Shown here one piece after another: positions 45,331 to 53,412 of a DNA stretch of 64,000 nt (positions within the stretch are counted from its first letter, which is position 1; each line of letters begins with the position of its first letter). Below the pieces are notes generated by a model that worked only from the letters and a program-made list of their open reading frames with translations, was not told the DNA's origin and did not search any database. The stretch is from Nakamurella lactea DSM 19367 (GTDB taxonomy: Bacteria > Actinomycetota > Actinomycetes > Mycobacteriales > Nakamurellaceae): contig NZ_AUFT01000012.1 of NCBI RefSeq assembly GCF_000426645.1, forward strand, positions 124,001 through 188,000, written 5' to 3'. A program made the position numbers and the translations under genes.

Positions 45331-46162
45331 CCGGCCGGCCGGACCGGCACCGTCCCCGGTACTTCGGGTCCAGCACCTGCGGGTCGCCTATCCGATCCGG
45401 TCCTCCGTGATGTTGCGCCGGGTCGGGGAGATCGTCGCCGTCAGCGACGTCACCTTCGACGTCGGGCCGGGTGAGACCGTCGGCCTGGTGGGGGAGTCCG
45501 GGTCCGGCAAGTCGACGATCGCCCGCGCCGTGATCGGACTCGTCGCGGCCACCGCCGGCTCGATCGAGTTCGAGGGCCGCGACATCACCCGGTACGGCCC
45601 GCAGCAGCTCAAGGCCGTCCGCCGGGACATGCAGATGGTCTTTCAGGACCCGTACGCCTCGCTGAACCCCCGGCTGACGGTGCGCGACCAGATCGCCGAG
45701 TGCTGGCGAGTGCATCGCGGGCAGCTGCCGCGCGCGCACTGGACGGACGAGGCGAAGCAGCTGATGGAGCGGGTCGGGCTCAACCCGGACTACAGCGACC
45801 GCTACCCGCATCAGTTCTCCGGCGGTCAGCGGCAACGGATCTGCATCGCCCGCGCGCTCGCTCTGCGGCCGAAGCTGATCATTTGTGACGAGGCCGTCAG
45901 CGCCCTCGATGTGTCGGTCCAGGCGCAGGTGCTCAACCTGCTGGCCGACCTACAGGACGAGTTCGGCCTGTCCTACCTGTTCATCTCGCACGACCTGTCG
46001 GTGATCGAGCACCTCAGCGACAGGGTGTTGGTGCTCAACAAGGGTGAGGTGGTGGAGGAGGGCGCGGTGCGGCAGATCTTCGCCGACCCGCGGGACGCAT
46101 ACACCCGAGCGTTGCTCGCCGCAGTCCCGGTGGTCCGGCCCTGGCTGGAGTCCCCGACATGA
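45323..46162 (+). CDS. ABC importer ATPase, DppF/OppF type
   Basis: A 279-residue ATPase with Walker A GESGSGKS, Q-loop VFQDPYASLNP, FSGGQRQRIC, Walker B LIICDEAVSALD and SHDLSVIEHL. It is shorter than most OppF proteins: the C-terminal Cys-rich domain is lacking, so it ends soon after YTRALLAAVP. It partners the upstream ATPase. The stop overlaps the next gene by four bases. Confidence 0.92.
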   Translation: MTDRPAGPAPSPVLRVQHLRVAYPIRSSVMLRRVGEIVAVSDVTFDVGPGETVGLVGESGSGKSTIARAVIGLVAATAGSIEFEGRDITRYGPQQLKAVRRDMQMVFQDPYASLNPRLTVRDQIAECWRVHRGQLPRAHWTDEAKQLMERVGLNPDYSDRYPHQFSGGQRQRICIARALALRPKLIICDEAVSALDVSVQAQVLNLLADLQDEFGLSYLFISHDLSVIEHLSDRVLVLNKGEVVEEGAVRQIFADPRDAYTRALLAAVPVVRPWLESPT

Positions 46163-46821
46163 GCGGCACCGTCACGATTCATCTTGTCCGCCACGCCGAA
46201 TCGCGGTGGAACGTCGAGGGCCGCTACCAGGGCCAGACCGATTCCGGGCTGACGGATGACGGCGTCCGCCAGGCCGCGGCTCTCGGCGAGGCACTCGCCG
46301 ACCTGGTGCCCGCACCCGACCTGGTGATCTCCAGCGACCTGCCGCGGGCAATGGACACCTGCCGGCCCTACGCTGCCCGGATCGGCGCCAGGGTGGTCAC
46401 CGACCGGGCACTGCGAGAGATCAGCGTCGGTGACTGGTCCGGCCGCACCTTCGGCGAGATCGCCGCCGAGCACCCGGACACGGTCGCCGCGGTCGAGGAC
46501 GGTGTCGACCTGCCGCGTGGCGGAGGCGAGACCTTCGCCCAGACACGCAGCCGGGTCGCCGCGGCGCTGGCCCGCGCGGTCGGGCGGCTGCCCGACGGTG
46601 ACGGGGATCGGGCCATGGTCGCCGTCAGCCACGGCGGGCCGATCCGGGTGGCCGCAGCGGCCGCCCTCGGTCTGCCGTCGCCCGGTCACACCGCATTCTC
46701 CGCACCCGACAACTGCTCCGTCACGTCCATCAGGATCAAACCCGGCGGAGCCCGGGAGTTGTTGCGGTACAACCACACCGTCGCGCCCGCCGGCACCGCC
46801 GACGCTGCGGAGCTCCGATGA
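46159..46821 (+). CDS. histidine phosphatase (phosphoglycerate mutase family)
   Basis: A 220-residue cytoplasmic phosphatase. The catalytic RHG-type motif is LVRHAESRWNVEGRYQGQTD, with RHA replacing RHG. The second histidine is in VAVSHGGPIRV. Fixed within the transporter operon (4-bp overlaps on both sides), it probably acts on a phosphorylated substrate or intermediate of the imported compound rather than in glycolysis. Exact substrate unknown. Confidence 0.85.
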   Translation: MSGTVTIHLVRHAESRWNVEGRYQGQTDSGLTDDGVRQAAALGEALADLVPAPDLVISSDLPRAMDTCRPYAARIGARVVTDRALREISVGDWSGRTFGEIAAEHPDTVAAVEDGVDLPRGGGETFAQTRSRVAAALARAVGRLPDGDGDRAMVAVSHGGPIRVAAAAALGLPSPGHTAFSAPDNCSVTSIRIKPGGARELLRYNHTVAPAGTADAAELR

Positions 46822-47594
46822 CCACCGTCGTCGTCCAGACGCACAACCTGTGGGGCGACACCTGGGCGCAGGAACGCAGCGCCGCCCTCGGCCGGCTGTA
46901 TTGCGCCCGGCCACCCGATCTGTTGGCGACCCAGGAGCTCCGCCCGTGGTCGCGCGACGTGCTGGATGCGGCGATGCCCGATCACGAGAGGGTCGACGAC
47001 GGTTTCCCCGGCTGGCAGCGGCAGTCGAACATCTGGTGGCGAAGCGATCTGTTCGCCCGGGTCGGCCACGGCGCCGAGGACGTCGGGATTCTCGACGCGG
47101 ACGCCCGGTTGTTCTGGGTCAGGCTCCGTCGCGCCGACGGCGGCGGCACACTGCTGATGTCCACCGCCCACCTGTCCTACGCGGGTACCCCGATAGAGCT
47201 GGCATCCGGGGTGAATCAGCGCGTTCCGCAGGCGTTGCGGGTCATTGAAGAGCTGGCCAAGATCGCCGGTGAGGACGAGCCGGTGCTGTTCGCGGTCGAC
47301 ATCAACGACATCGGCGTCCCGCTCTGGACCTTCGGCAACGGCGGATATCTCGACGCCTTCAGCGCATTGGGACGGCACTGCCCGCCCACCCATCCGGTGA
47401 TCCCCAGCGGCTTCGCGGAGACGGTCGGCACCACCAAGTCTCCAGTCGCATCACCGCCGAAGGCGATCGACTGGATCTATTTCCGGGGACCCGTGCGGCC
47501 ACGAGTCGCCGAGGTCATCGAGTACTTCCACCGAGGGGTGTCGCCGAGCGATCACGCCGCGGTGGTCGCGGCGTTCAGCCTTGACCCGCAGTGA
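46818..47594 (+). CDS. endonuclease/exonuclease/phosphatase (EEP) fold hydrolase
   Basis: A 258-residue protein with the EEP order of motifs: VQTHNLWG, LLATQELRPW (metal glutamate), MSTAHLSYAG, LFAVDINDIG in place of GDFN, AIDWIYFRG and a final SPSDHAAVVAAF histidine. Such enzymes cut phosphodiesters or phosphomonoesters, including inositol phosphates and nucleic acids. Its place next to a phosphatase within a transporter operon suggests action on a small phosphoester, not DNA. It overlaps the phosphatase gene by four bases. Confidence 0.78.
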   Translation: MTTVVVQTHNLWGDTWAQERSAALGRLYCARPPDLLATQELRPWSRDVLDAAMPDHERVDDGFPGWQRQSNIWWRSDLFARVGHGAEDVGILDADARLFWVRLRRADGGGTLLMSTAHLSYAGTPIELASGVNQRVPQALRVIEELAKIAGEDEPVLFAVDINDIGVPLWTFGNGGYLDAFSALGRHCPPTHPVIPSGFAETVGTTKSPVASPPKAIDWIYFRGPVRPRVAEVIEYFHRGVSPSDHAAVVAAFSLDPQ

Positions 47595-47639
47595 ATGTCC
47601 ATGGCACGGACCGTGTCACCCGATCGAAGGAGAACTCGC

Positions 47640-49289
47640 ATGAAAGTAGGACGCAAGAGATTCGCGGGCGTCGTGACGGCACTGACGATCGCGGCGTTGG
47701 CCCTCGCGGGCTGCTCCAACAGCGACAGTTCCGGTAGCACCGATACCGGCACCACCGCAGCAGGAAGCGCTACCTCCGAGGGTGCCGGCGCCACCACCAG
47801 TAACGGCGGCTCCGACGCCCAGAGCGCAGCACCGGCCGGCAATGCGCTGCCCGACGATCAACAGAACCTGACGTTCGTGCCGGCCTATGGGTGGGCGGGT
47901 TCCGACATCTCCAAGAACCCGCTGGAGATCGGCGTGAACATGGCGATCTCCCAGGTGCTGGATTCCCTGGTCAAGTTCGACCAGGACATGAAGATCGTGC
48001 CGGGCCTGGCCACCGAGTGGTCGTGGAACACCCCGACCGAGCTGGTTTTCAAGCTCCGCACCGGCGTCACCTTCAGCGACGGGACCCCGTTCACTTCGGC
48101 GGACGTGAAGGGCAGCCTGGAACGGTACATCGCGGCCGAGGGACCGTTGGCCGCCGTGCTGGCGCCGATCGAAAAGATCGAGGCCCCCGACGATGCGACG
48201 GTGAAGATCACCACGAATGCGCCGACCGGCACCCTGGTCGGAGTGTTGTCGATGGTCAAGATCGGCAAGGCCGAGTTCTCGCACACGAAGTCGACGGCCG
48301 CCGACGACGCGTACTGGGCGAAGCCGATCGGCACCGGCCCTTTCGTCATCACCGATTACGTGGCGAACGATCACTTCAGCTTCGCCCGCAACGACAAGTA
48401 CTGGGGTGAGAAGGCGAAACTGAAGACGCTGACGATGAAGCAGATCACCGACGTCAACGCCAAGATCACTGCGCTGTCGAACGACCAGGTCCAGGTGCTC
48501 AACGACCTGACCTACGACCAGTTCGACACCGTGAAGGCGCTGCCCAACGTCACCCTGTCGCAGTTCGACAGCCTGAGCTACTACTTCGTCTGGTTCGAAA
48601 ACTCCCGCAAGCCGCTGGACAACCCGGATGTGCGCCGGGCGATGTGGATGGCGCTGGATCTGCCGACCATCGTGTCCAGCCTCTACGGTGACTCCCGGCA
48701 GACGATGGACTCGTTCTGCCCGTCCACCGCGTTCGGCTGCCTCCCGGCCAAGGACATGCCCACCTACGACCCGGAAGGGGCGAAGAAACTGCTGGCGGAT
48801 GCCGGCTACCCCAACGGGTTCAGCATCGACATGATCTTCAGTCTGGCGAATGCCACCGACAGCGCGCTGGCGCAGACGCTGATCTCGTCCTGGAAGGCCA
48901 TCGGGGTGACGGTCGAGCCGCGCGGTCTGGACTCGGCGACCTGGCTCAAAGAGTTCCAGGCCCTGAACTGGTACATGGACTTCCAGCCGAACCAGACGCT
49001 GACCGGTGACGCGGACTACACGCTCAATCGCCTGTACAGCTGCGTGGCCAAGCGGCTGGGCTACTGCAACCCCGATCTGGACAAGCTGATGACCAAGGCG
49101 CAGCAGTCGAACGACAAGGCCGAGCGACTGAAGCTGTACCAGCAGGTCGTGGACATCATGGCGAAAGACGTTCCGGCCATTCCGCTGTTCCAGACCAAGG
49201 TCAACGTGGCGTACAAGAACAACGTCAAGGGCCTGGTCGTTCCGCCGACCGAGTACATCGACTTCAGCACCGTCTACCTGGCCTCCTGA
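47640..49289 (+). CDS. ABC substrate-binding lipoprotein, DppA/OppA family (SBP_bac_5)
   Basis: A 549-residue extracytoplasmic receptor. The lipoprotein signal (MKVGRKRFAGVVTALTIAAL then ALAGCSNS) puts the lipid anchor on C25. A Ser/Thr/Gly linker follows. The SBP_bac_5 core shows FKLRTGVTFSDGTPFTSADV, then KGSLERYIAAEG and NPDVRRAMWMALDLPTIV. ATG at 47640 is preceded by AAGGAG at a seven-base spacing. It lies sixth in the operon rather than first, unusual for this transporter class, but its own strong ribosome-binding site and the hairpin after its stop may raise its yield. Confidence 0.92.
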   Translation: MKVGRKRFAGVVTALTIAALALAGCSNSDSSGSTDTGTTAAGSATSEGAGATTSNGGSDAQSAAPAGNALPDDQQNLTFVPAYGWAGSDISKNPLEIGVNMAISQVLDSLVKFDQDMKIVPGLATEWSWNTPTELVFKLRTGVTFSDGTPFTSADVKGSLERYIAAEGPLAAVLAPIEKIEAPDDATVKITTNAPTGTLVGVLSMVKIGKAEFSHTKSTAADDAYWAKPIGTGPFVITDYVANDHFSFARNDKYWGEKAKLKTLTMKQITDVNAKITALSNDQVQVLNDLTYDQFDTVKALPNVTLSQFDSLSYYFVWFENSRKPLDNPDVRRAMWMALDLPTIVSSLYGDSRQTMDSFCPSTAFGCLPAKDMPTYDPEGAKKLLADAGYPNGFSIDMIFSLANATDSALAQTLISSWKAIGVTVEPRGLDSATWLKEFQALNWYMDFQPNQTLTGDADYTLNRLYSCVAKRLGYCNPDLDKLMTKAQQSNDKAERLKLYQQVVDIMAKDVPAIPLFQTKVNVAYKNNVKGLVVPPTEYIDFSTVYLAS

Positions 49290-49300
49290 AGTAGCTCCGC

Positions 49301-49337
49301 ACGCCGGGGGCGGCGACCCTGTCTCCGCCCCCGGCGT
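49301..49337 (+). terminator. 13-bp hairpin after the substrate-binding protein gene
   Basis: ACGCCGGGGGCGG (49301-49313) pairs perfectly with CCGCCCCCGGCGT (49325-49337) around an 11-nt loop. No U-tract follows and the operon continues, so it probably protects the upstream mRNA from 3' decay or partly terminates, raising binding protein over the downstream genes. Confidence 0.7.
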
Positions 49338-49358
49338 CCCACCACTGCCGAGAAGGAC

Positions 49359-50291
49359 ATGATGCAACGCATTCTCAGCTATGAGCGTGGCCTCGAGCGG
49401 TTCAACCCGCTGGCCCGTGTGATCACCTACGACGACTTCGACAAGGGCTTCAACGGCTGGTTGGACCTGACGCCGAACTTCGTCTACGACAACTACGAAT
49501 CGTTCGATTCCGCGGTCGACCTGACGAGTTGGGCGCCGGCGATGCTCTCCAGCGCATCGATGCGGTTCGCCTCGTCCCACGGTTCGATGGAGGGCACCTA
49601 CTCGCTCAAGCTCACCACCGCGCCGAACGCAGGTCCGCCGACCGAGCCGCCGGCCGCCGGGTCGATGGGTGTCGCTCTCAAGAGGCTGTCCCGGTTCGGT
49701 GATCCCTCGAAGATCCAGATCGAGGCGTGGTACTCCTACACCCCGGCGCAGGACCGGGTCGGCCTCGGCGAGCAGGACCTGCGTGCGATCGGCTTCTACT
49801 TCGATGTGCAGGACTCGGAGTACCGCTACATGCCGGGTGTCCGATACGTCAACGCCATCGACGGCAAGCCGGTCAAACGCTGGCAGTACTGGAAGGCGTC
49901 CGACGGTGTCACCCGCGCCGACTGGAACTTCGGCGTCGAGGACGGCTGGTGCAAGGTGGGCATCGACAACCTCTGGTACGGGCGCCGCAACCCGGACGGC
50001 TCGTCGGACGGCTACCAGTGGCTTCCCGGCGGCGAACAGGACCTGCTGTACAACGAAAGCCCCGACAAGCTGAACTGGCTGTACTTCCGGCTGCTGGTGG
50101 ACATCGAAAAGCGGGAGTACATCGAACTGCAATCGATGGATACCGTTTTCGACCTGCGCGGGATTTCGCCGACGCTGGTGGAGCGGTACTCCTCGATCGA
50201 CAACCTGATCAATCCGATCTTCTACGTCGAGACGGACACGAACCGCAGCGTCCACCTCTTCCTCGATTCCATCGTCTACTCGACCGAGTGA
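49359..50291 (+). CDS. uncharacterised protein A2 (paired with B2)
   Basis: A 310-residue relative of A1, about the same length and collinear. Conserved blocks are FNPLARVITYDDFDKGFNGW at the N-terminus, GTYSLKLTTAP, a tryptophan/tyrosine-rich middle (VKRWQYWKASDGV, NLWYGRRNPDG), LNWLYFRLLVDI and HLFLDSIV. No signal peptide, no membrane helix, no recognised catalytic motif. ATG at 49359 (a second follows at once) is preceded by AGAAGGA. Identity to A1 is modest, so the two have probably diverged in role rather than being a recent duplication. Confidence 0.75.
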   Translation: MMQRILSYERGLERFNPLARVITYDDFDKGFNGWLDLTPNFVYDNYESFDSAVDLTSWAPAMLSSASMRFASSHGSMEGTYSLKLTTAPNAGPPTEPPAAGSMGVALKRLSRFGDPSKIQIEAWYSYTPAQDRVGLGEQDLRAIGFYFDVQDSEYRYMPGVRYVNAIDGKPVKRWQYWKASDGVTRADWNFGVEDGWCKVGIDNLWYGRRNPDGSSDGYQWLPGGEQDLLYNESPDKLNWLYFRLLVDIEKREYIELQSMDTVFDLRGISPTLVERYSSIDNLINPIFYVETDTNRSVHLFLDSIVYSTE

Positions 50292-50304
50292 GCGGGATAC
50301 GTTC

Positions 50305-50628
50305 ATGCAGAACACGAATACCTCCGTCCTGGCGCGCCGGGTGCGGATCTCCGACGACTACGCCACACTGCCGTACGAGGCGGGTTGGGCGACCGAGGCC
50401 GTCTTCTTCCTGCAGACCGAGGGCGATCACGCCGATCTGGCGCTCGGCGTCGAGGTCTCCCCGGACGGCATCAACTGGCTGCGGCGATCGGCTGCGACCC
50501 TCGCCGCTGCCGATTCGCTCATCGACCTGCCGGTCGGGCAGTTCGGGAACTGGCTGCGGCTGACCGTGTCCGGCGCCAGCGAGCGGCAGCCTGCCCGCAT
50601 CCTCATTCACCTGAACCTCAAGGGGTGA
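50305..50628 (+). CDS. uncharacterised protein B2 (paired with A2)
   Basis: A 107-residue predicted beta-sandwich protein related to B1 through LALGVEVSPDGINW, LPVGQFGNWLRLT and the ILIHLNLKG end (B1: LRIYLELKE). It follows A2 by 13 bp and precedes the FAD oxidoreductase by five, so the order A-B is kept on both arms of the island. Function unknown; a complex between A and B is my inference from their conserved pairing. Confidence 0.7.
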   Translation: MQNTNTSVLARRVRISDDYATLPYEAGWATEAVFFLQTEGDHADLALGVEVSPDGINWLRRSAATLAAADSLIDLPVGQFGNWLRLTVSGASERQPARILIHLNLKG

Positions 50629-50633
50629 CGACG

Positions 50634-52016
50634 ATGCGGCCCGGACCGACCGTCCGTGAGGCCGCCCGCGACCTACCGGTCTTCGCCGCGGTCGACGTCC
50701 TCGTCGTCGGCGGCGGGCCGGCGGGCGTGAGCGCTGCGGTCGGCGCGGCCCGGATGGGTGCGAAAACCCTGCTACTGGAACGCCATGGCTTCCTCGGCGG
50801 TATGTGGACCGCCGGAATGGTGTTGACCCTCGCGGGCTACAACTGCTGGCTCCGCCCGTACGTCCGGGCGGTCGACGGCGTCCCCGGCGAGTGGCTTCGT
50901 CGCGCCGTCAGCCTCGGTGGCGCGGAAGACAACGCCGGTTTCGTGCTCAACAGTGAGCCGGAGGTGATGAAACTCGTCGCGGACGAGTTGCTGGCGGAGG
51001 CCGGCGCCGAGACCCTGTTCCACACCTGGGCCGCCGCCCCCATTGTCCAGGGCGGTGCGGTGGTGGGTCTGTGCATCGAGAACGTCGACGGGCGGTCGGC
51101 CGTGCTGGCCGGAGCCACGGTGGACTGCACGGGTGACGGCGAGGTGTTCGCCCGTGCCGGGAATGCCTGGGAGAAAAGTGATTCGCTGCAGCCGATGACC
51201 ATGCCGTTCCGGATGGTCGGCGCCGCACTCGATCCGGCGATTTCGCACAGTGCTCCACAGTGTGTCCCCATCGGGCCCGAACCGGGGATGCTCGGCGAGC
51301 CCGTTCTTGGCGACCACTCTTCGCGTCGCAACGATGTTCCCTTCGACCCCAGGCTGATGAGGCAGCAGCGCGCCGCCGGGCGGCTGCCCTCCTACGGCGG
51401 ACCGTGGTTCGGCGGGTTGGACAAGGATGTGTTGTGGGTCAACAGCACTCGGCACTACGGCGACGCATCGAACGTTCGCGACCTGACCCGCGCCGAGATC
51501 GAGGGGCGTCGTTCGAGCCGGGCGATCAGCGAGTTCCTGACCAGGACGCCGGGACTGCAGGGAGCCCGGCTGCTGCAGACGAGCACCCAGATCGGTGTTC
51601 GGGAGACCCGGCGACTCGTCGGGAACTACACGATGACGGGTAACGACGTCCGGTCGGGCACGGCCTTCAACGACTCCGTCGCCGTCGGCTGCTGGCCGAT
51701 CGACGTGCACCCGGCGGACGGGGAGGTCGGCATGCACCAGATGTACGTCCCGCTCCCGTACGGCATTCCCTACCGGTCGCTCATTCCGCGGACCGTCGAG
51801 GGGTTGGTGGTCGCTGGTCGATGCATCTCCGTCGACCGTGATGCGCTCGGCTCCACGCGGGTGGGTGCCACCTGCGCTGCCATCGGGCATGCGGCGGGTG
51901 TGGCGGCCGCGCTGGCCGCCGGCGACGGCGTCTCGCCGTCCCGCGTCGACGTGGCGGCGTTGCAGGGTGCGCTCATCGAGCAGGGTGCCATCGTCTCGCC
52001 CGGCCAGGTCGGCTGA
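50634..52016 (+). CDS. FAD-dependent oxidoreductase (FAD_oxidored family)
   Basis: A 460-residue flavoprotein. The dinucleotide motif VLVVGGGPAGVSAAVGAARMGA is followed by LLLERHGFLGGMWTAGMV, a signature of PF12831-type oxidoreductases, and the C-terminal FAD contact is EGLVVAGRCISVDRDALGSTRVGATCAAIGHAAGVAAAL. Members often sit in carbohydrate-catabolic loci, although few have known substrates. ATG at 50634 was chosen with AAGGGG upstream; a GTG three codons earlier overlaps the B2 stop and is an alternative. It ends the right arm. Confidence 0.86.
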   Translation: MRPGPTVREAARDLPVFAAVDVLVVGGGPAGVSAAVGAARMGAKTLLLERHGFLGGMWTAGMVLTLAGYNCWLRPYVRAVDGVPGEWLRRAVSLGGAEDNAGFVLNSEPEVMKLVADELLAEAGAETLFHTWAAAPIVQGGAVVGLCIENVDGRSAVLAGATVDCTGDGEVFARAGNAWEKSDSLQPMTMPFRMVGAALDPAISHSAPQCVPIGPEPGMLGEPVLGDHSSRRNDVPFDPRLMRQQRAAGRLPSYGGPWFGGLDKDVLWVNSTRHYGDASNVRDLTRAEIEGRRSSRAISEFLTRTPGLQGARLLQTSTQIGVRETRRLVGNYTMTGNDVRSGTAFNDSVAVGCWPIDVHPADGEVGMHQMYVPLPYGIPYRSLIPRTVEGLVVAGRCISVDRDALGSTRVGATCAAIGHAAGVAAALAAGDGVSPSRVDVAALQGALIEQGAIVSPGQVG

Positions 52017-52103
52017 CCGGTAGGGCACGGCCCGGGCAGGCCGGCGTCCTGGTGAGCGCGGCGTCCCGGTGGGCCGCTGGTAGCGTCCCGGTCGGGTGGC
52101 CGA

Positions 52104-52132
52104 CAGCGGCGTCGGCCGGCAGCGGCGTCGGC
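52104..52132. repeat. 13-bp direct repeat upstream of the DadA-like gene
   Basis: CAGCGGCGTCGGC occurs at 52104-52116 and 52120-52132, separated by three bases, just before the AAAGGAG ribosome-binding site. It may be a regulator site or simple slippage; nothing decides between them. Confidence 0.5.
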
Positions 52133-52149
52133 ACAGTAAAGGAGCCGGG

Positions 52150-53412
52150 ATGACCGGGAACATCGGCAAGCACACCGGACCGGATCGGGTGGTGGTGATC
52201 GGCGCCGGCATGGTCGGTCTGTCCACCGCCTGGTACCTGCAGGAGCGCGGGGTCGAAACGGTGGTGCTGGACCGCTCCGGGGTGGCCGCCGGCTCCTCCT
52301 GGGGCAACGCCGGCTGGATCTCGCCGGGGTTGTCGATCCCGCTGGCCGAACCCGGCATTCTGCGTTACGGGATCAAGGCGTTGCTGGACAAGGACTCTCC
52401 GCTGTACGTGCCGTTCAAGTTCGACCCGAAACTCTGGCGGTTCATGCTCGGCTTCGCCCGCCGGTGCACGGCCAGGACCTGGCGGCGGACGATGGCCAGC
52501 TACGTCCCGGTGAACCGGATGGCGATCGACGCCTACGACGAACTCGCCGCCGGCGGGGTGCAGTCGCCAACCCACGAGGCACCGATCATGGCGGCGTTCC
52601 GCAAGGCCGTCGACTCACGGGCACTGGTCAAGGAGATCGAGCAGATCCGGGAGGCCGGGCTGGATCTGGAGACCGAATCGATCGACGGTGCTGCGCTGCG
52701 AACCGCGGTGCCGATCGTCGCGCCCGAGGTCGAGATGGCGGTCAAGATCTCCGGCCAGCGGTACATCAATCCCGGCGAGTACGCCGACTCGCTGGCCTCT
52801 GCCGTGCAGGACCGGGGTGGTCAACTGAACACCGGTGCCGCCGTACGAACCATCCGGCATGCCGGCGACGGCTTCGTCGTCGAGCTCTTCGGTGGCGAGC
52901 CGGTCTCCGGTGACGCTGTGGTGCTGGCCACCGGCGCCTGGCTGCCGGAACTGGCCAGACAGTACGGGGTCAAGGTGCCGATGGTGGCCGGCCGCGGCTA
53001 TTCGTTCAGTGTTCCGGTGGCCCAGACGGTTCCGGGTCCGGTGTACTTCCCGCACGAGCGGATGGCCTGCACGCCGCTGGGCGACCGGTTGCGGGTGGCC
53101 GGCACCATGGAGTTCCGTGATGTCGACGCCCCGCTGGATCTCGGCCGGGTCGAATCGATCGTCAGGGCGGGTCGACCTCTGCTCACCGGCGTCGACTGGG
53201 ACGACCGGCACGACGTCTGGGTGGGCGGCCGACCGGTCACCGTTGACAGCCTGCCGTTGGTCGGCGCCACCCGCACGCCGGGCATCTACACGGCCGGTGG
53301 CCACGGCATGTGGGGGATCTCGCTCGGGCCGCTGACCGGCAAGCTACTGGCCGAACAGATCGTCACCGGGGTGACGCCTGATCCGCTGCGCCCGTTCGAT
53401 CCGCTGCGCTGA
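52150..53412 (+). CDS. D-amino-acid dehydrogenase-like FAD oxidoreductase (DadA/DAO family)
   Basis: A 420-residue flavoenzyme with the Rossmann motif VVVIGAGMVGLSTAWYLQERG, the DadA-like SSWGNAGWISPGLSIPLAEPG, the middle YINPGEYADSLASAVQDRGG and the C-terminal TVDSLPLVGATRTPGIYTAGGHGMWGI. It would deaminate a D-amino acid or related amine, passing electrons to the respiratory chain. ATG at 52150 has AAAGGAG upstream. It lies 133 bp after the FAD oxidoreductase of the island and is probably a separate unit. The last 50 bp overlap the convergent helicase gene. Confidence 0.85.
   Translation: MTGNIGKHTGPDRVVVIGAGMVGLSTAWYLQERGVETVVLDRSGVAAGSSWGNAGWISPGLSIPLAEPGILRYGIKALLDKDSPLYVPFKFDPKLWRFMLGFARRCTARTWRRTMASYVPVNRMAIDAYDELAAGGVQSPTHEAPIMAAFRKAVDSRALVKEIEQIREAGLDLETESIDGAALRTAVPIVAPEVEMAVKISGQRYINPGEYADSLASAVQDRGGQLNTGAAVRTIRHAGDGFVVELFGGEPVSGDAVVLATGAWLPELARQYGVKVPMVAGRGYSFSVPVAQTVPGPVYFPHERMACTPLGDRLRVAGTMEFRDVDAPLDLGRVESIVRAGRPLLTGVDWDDRHDVWVGGRPVTVDSLPLVGATRTPGIYTAGGHGMWGISLGPLTGKLLAEQIVTGVTPDPLRPFDPLR

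Noticed and set aside
47616-50315. Very long open frame (899 codons) on the minus strand opposite the binding protein, A2 and B2
   Set aside because: It is a codon-bias shadow of the GC-rich plus-strand genes: its residues are His/Arg/Val/Gly-rich with no motifs, while the plus strand has clear families and ribosome-binding sites.
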